From: an uncultured Collinsella sp.
GTDB taxonomy: Bacteria > Actinomycetota > Coriobacteriia > Coriobacteriales > Coriobacteriaceae
Assembly (NCBI GenBank): GCA_902495945.1
Contig: CABUZD010000081.1
Coordinates: forward strand, 1 to 7,459
DNA length: 7,459 bases
Direction: 5' to 3'
Below the pieces are notes generated by a model. It did no database searches and was not told the origin of the DNA. It was given only the letters and a program-made list of their open reading frames with translations. Both the position numbers and the translations under genes were made by a program. Below are positions 6,963-7,459 of this stretch, in pieces; the first letter of the stretch is position 1, and each line of letters opens with the position of its first letter.

Positions 6963-7459
6963 TGGCAGACGAGACCAAGACTCAGATTCCCAAGCCCACC
7001 CGCCAGCGTGGTCCCATGGGCCGCATGGGTGGCATGCGCCGTGGCGAAAAGGCCAAGGACTTTAAGGGCACCATGAGGCAGCTGCTCGGCTATATCGGCC
7101 AACACAAGATTGCCGTGTTTGCCGCCGTCGCCTTTGCCGTGTGCTCGGTCATCTTTAACATTGTGGGGCCCAAGGTGCTCGGCCAGGTTACGACCAAGCT
7201 GTTCGAGGGCCTGGTCGCCAAGGTCAACGGCACCGGCGATGTCGACTTTGGCTGGATCGCCAAGACGCTCGGCTTTTTGCTCTGCCTGTATCTGGCAAGC
7301 TCTGTTTGCAGCCTCATCCAGGGTTGGCTCATGACCGGCGTCACGCAAAAGATTTGTTACCGTATGCGCAAGGAAATCGCCGCCAAGATTGCCGTCGTGC
7401 CGATGAGCTACTTCAACGGCCACAGCAAGGGCGACGTGCTCAGCCGCATCACCAACGAC
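6962..7459 (+). CDS. Second ABC exporter half-transporter, N-terminal part, truncated by window edge
   Basis: The first 166 codons of the partner subunit; the frame is open to the right edge. It begins with a hydrophilic cytoplasmic extension rich in Gly, Met and Arg (PMGRMGGMRRGEKAK, about 18-32). Two membrane helices follow (about 48-68 and 102-124), separated by only some 33 residues, so this subunit lacks the large insertion of its partner. The stretch MRKEIAAKI to SKGDVLSRITND (135-166) is the conserved first intracellular loop region of ABC exporters, matching RRETFDKV to LITRCTNDI in the upstream protein. The ATPase domain is off the window. By the logic of heterodimeric exporters it should carry the canonical catalytic Glu and switch His. 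The start is ATG at 6962, with AAGGAGG 9 nt upstream. Family assignment is strong; completeness is unknown. Confidence 0.9.
   Translation, partial: MADETKTQIPKPTRQRGPMGRMGGMRRGEKAKDFKGTMRQLLGYIGQHKIAVFAAVAFAVCSVIFNIVGPKVLGQVTTKLFEGLVAKVNGTGDVDFGWIAKTLGFLLCLYLASSVCSLIQGWLMTGVTQKICYRMRKEIAAKIAVVPMSYFNGHSKGDVLSRITND

Overview
The window looks like chromosomal DNA from a GC-rich, anaerobic, fermentative bacterium. The basis is a pyruvate formate-lyase gene, strong G/C preference at third codon positions, and AT-rich intergenic regions. The mix of PFL, a KdgT-type sugar-acid permease and a MarR-regulated heterodimeric ABC exporter with a Met-rich extracellular insert would suit a gut actinobacterium of the Coriobacteriia (Collinsella-like). 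That placement is inference from gene content and style, not from a marker gene.

Layout. (1) Positions 1-1521, minus strand: the first 507 codons of pflB. The catalytic Cys-Cys pair is present; the C-terminal glycyl-radical part lies beyond the left edge. (2) 1522-1987: a long AT-rich pflB leader/promoter region, then a 15-bp perfect hairpin that probably ends the next unit. (3) 1988-3859, minus strand: a two-gene cluster, an SDR oxidoreductase followed by a 2-keto-3-deoxygluconate permease, separated by 108 nt that hold a second intrinsic-terminator-like hairpin. (4) 3860-4149: a divergent regulatory region rich in dyad symmetry. (5) 4150-7459, plus strand: a MarR-family regulator followed by two overlapping ABC exporter half-transporter genes, the second cut off by the right edge.

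How the parts work together. PflB splits pyruvate into acetyl-CoA and formate in anaerobic fermentation. The permease and SDR may supply carbon from 2-keto-3-deoxy sugar acids released from uronic-acid polymers, but no kinase or aldolase is visible here. The MarR gene and the ABC pair form a tight, translationally coupled operon (GTGA and TAATG overlaps). It is most simply read as a self-regulated heterodimeric exporter in which the first subunit carries the degenerate ATPase residues and a roughly 210-residue extracellular insertion.

No convincing undescribed system is present. The most notable signal is a pair of inverted 15-bp boxes, each itself quasi-palindromic, that brackets and covers the MarR ribosome-binding site and start codon. 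Further dyads lie in the same divergent region.
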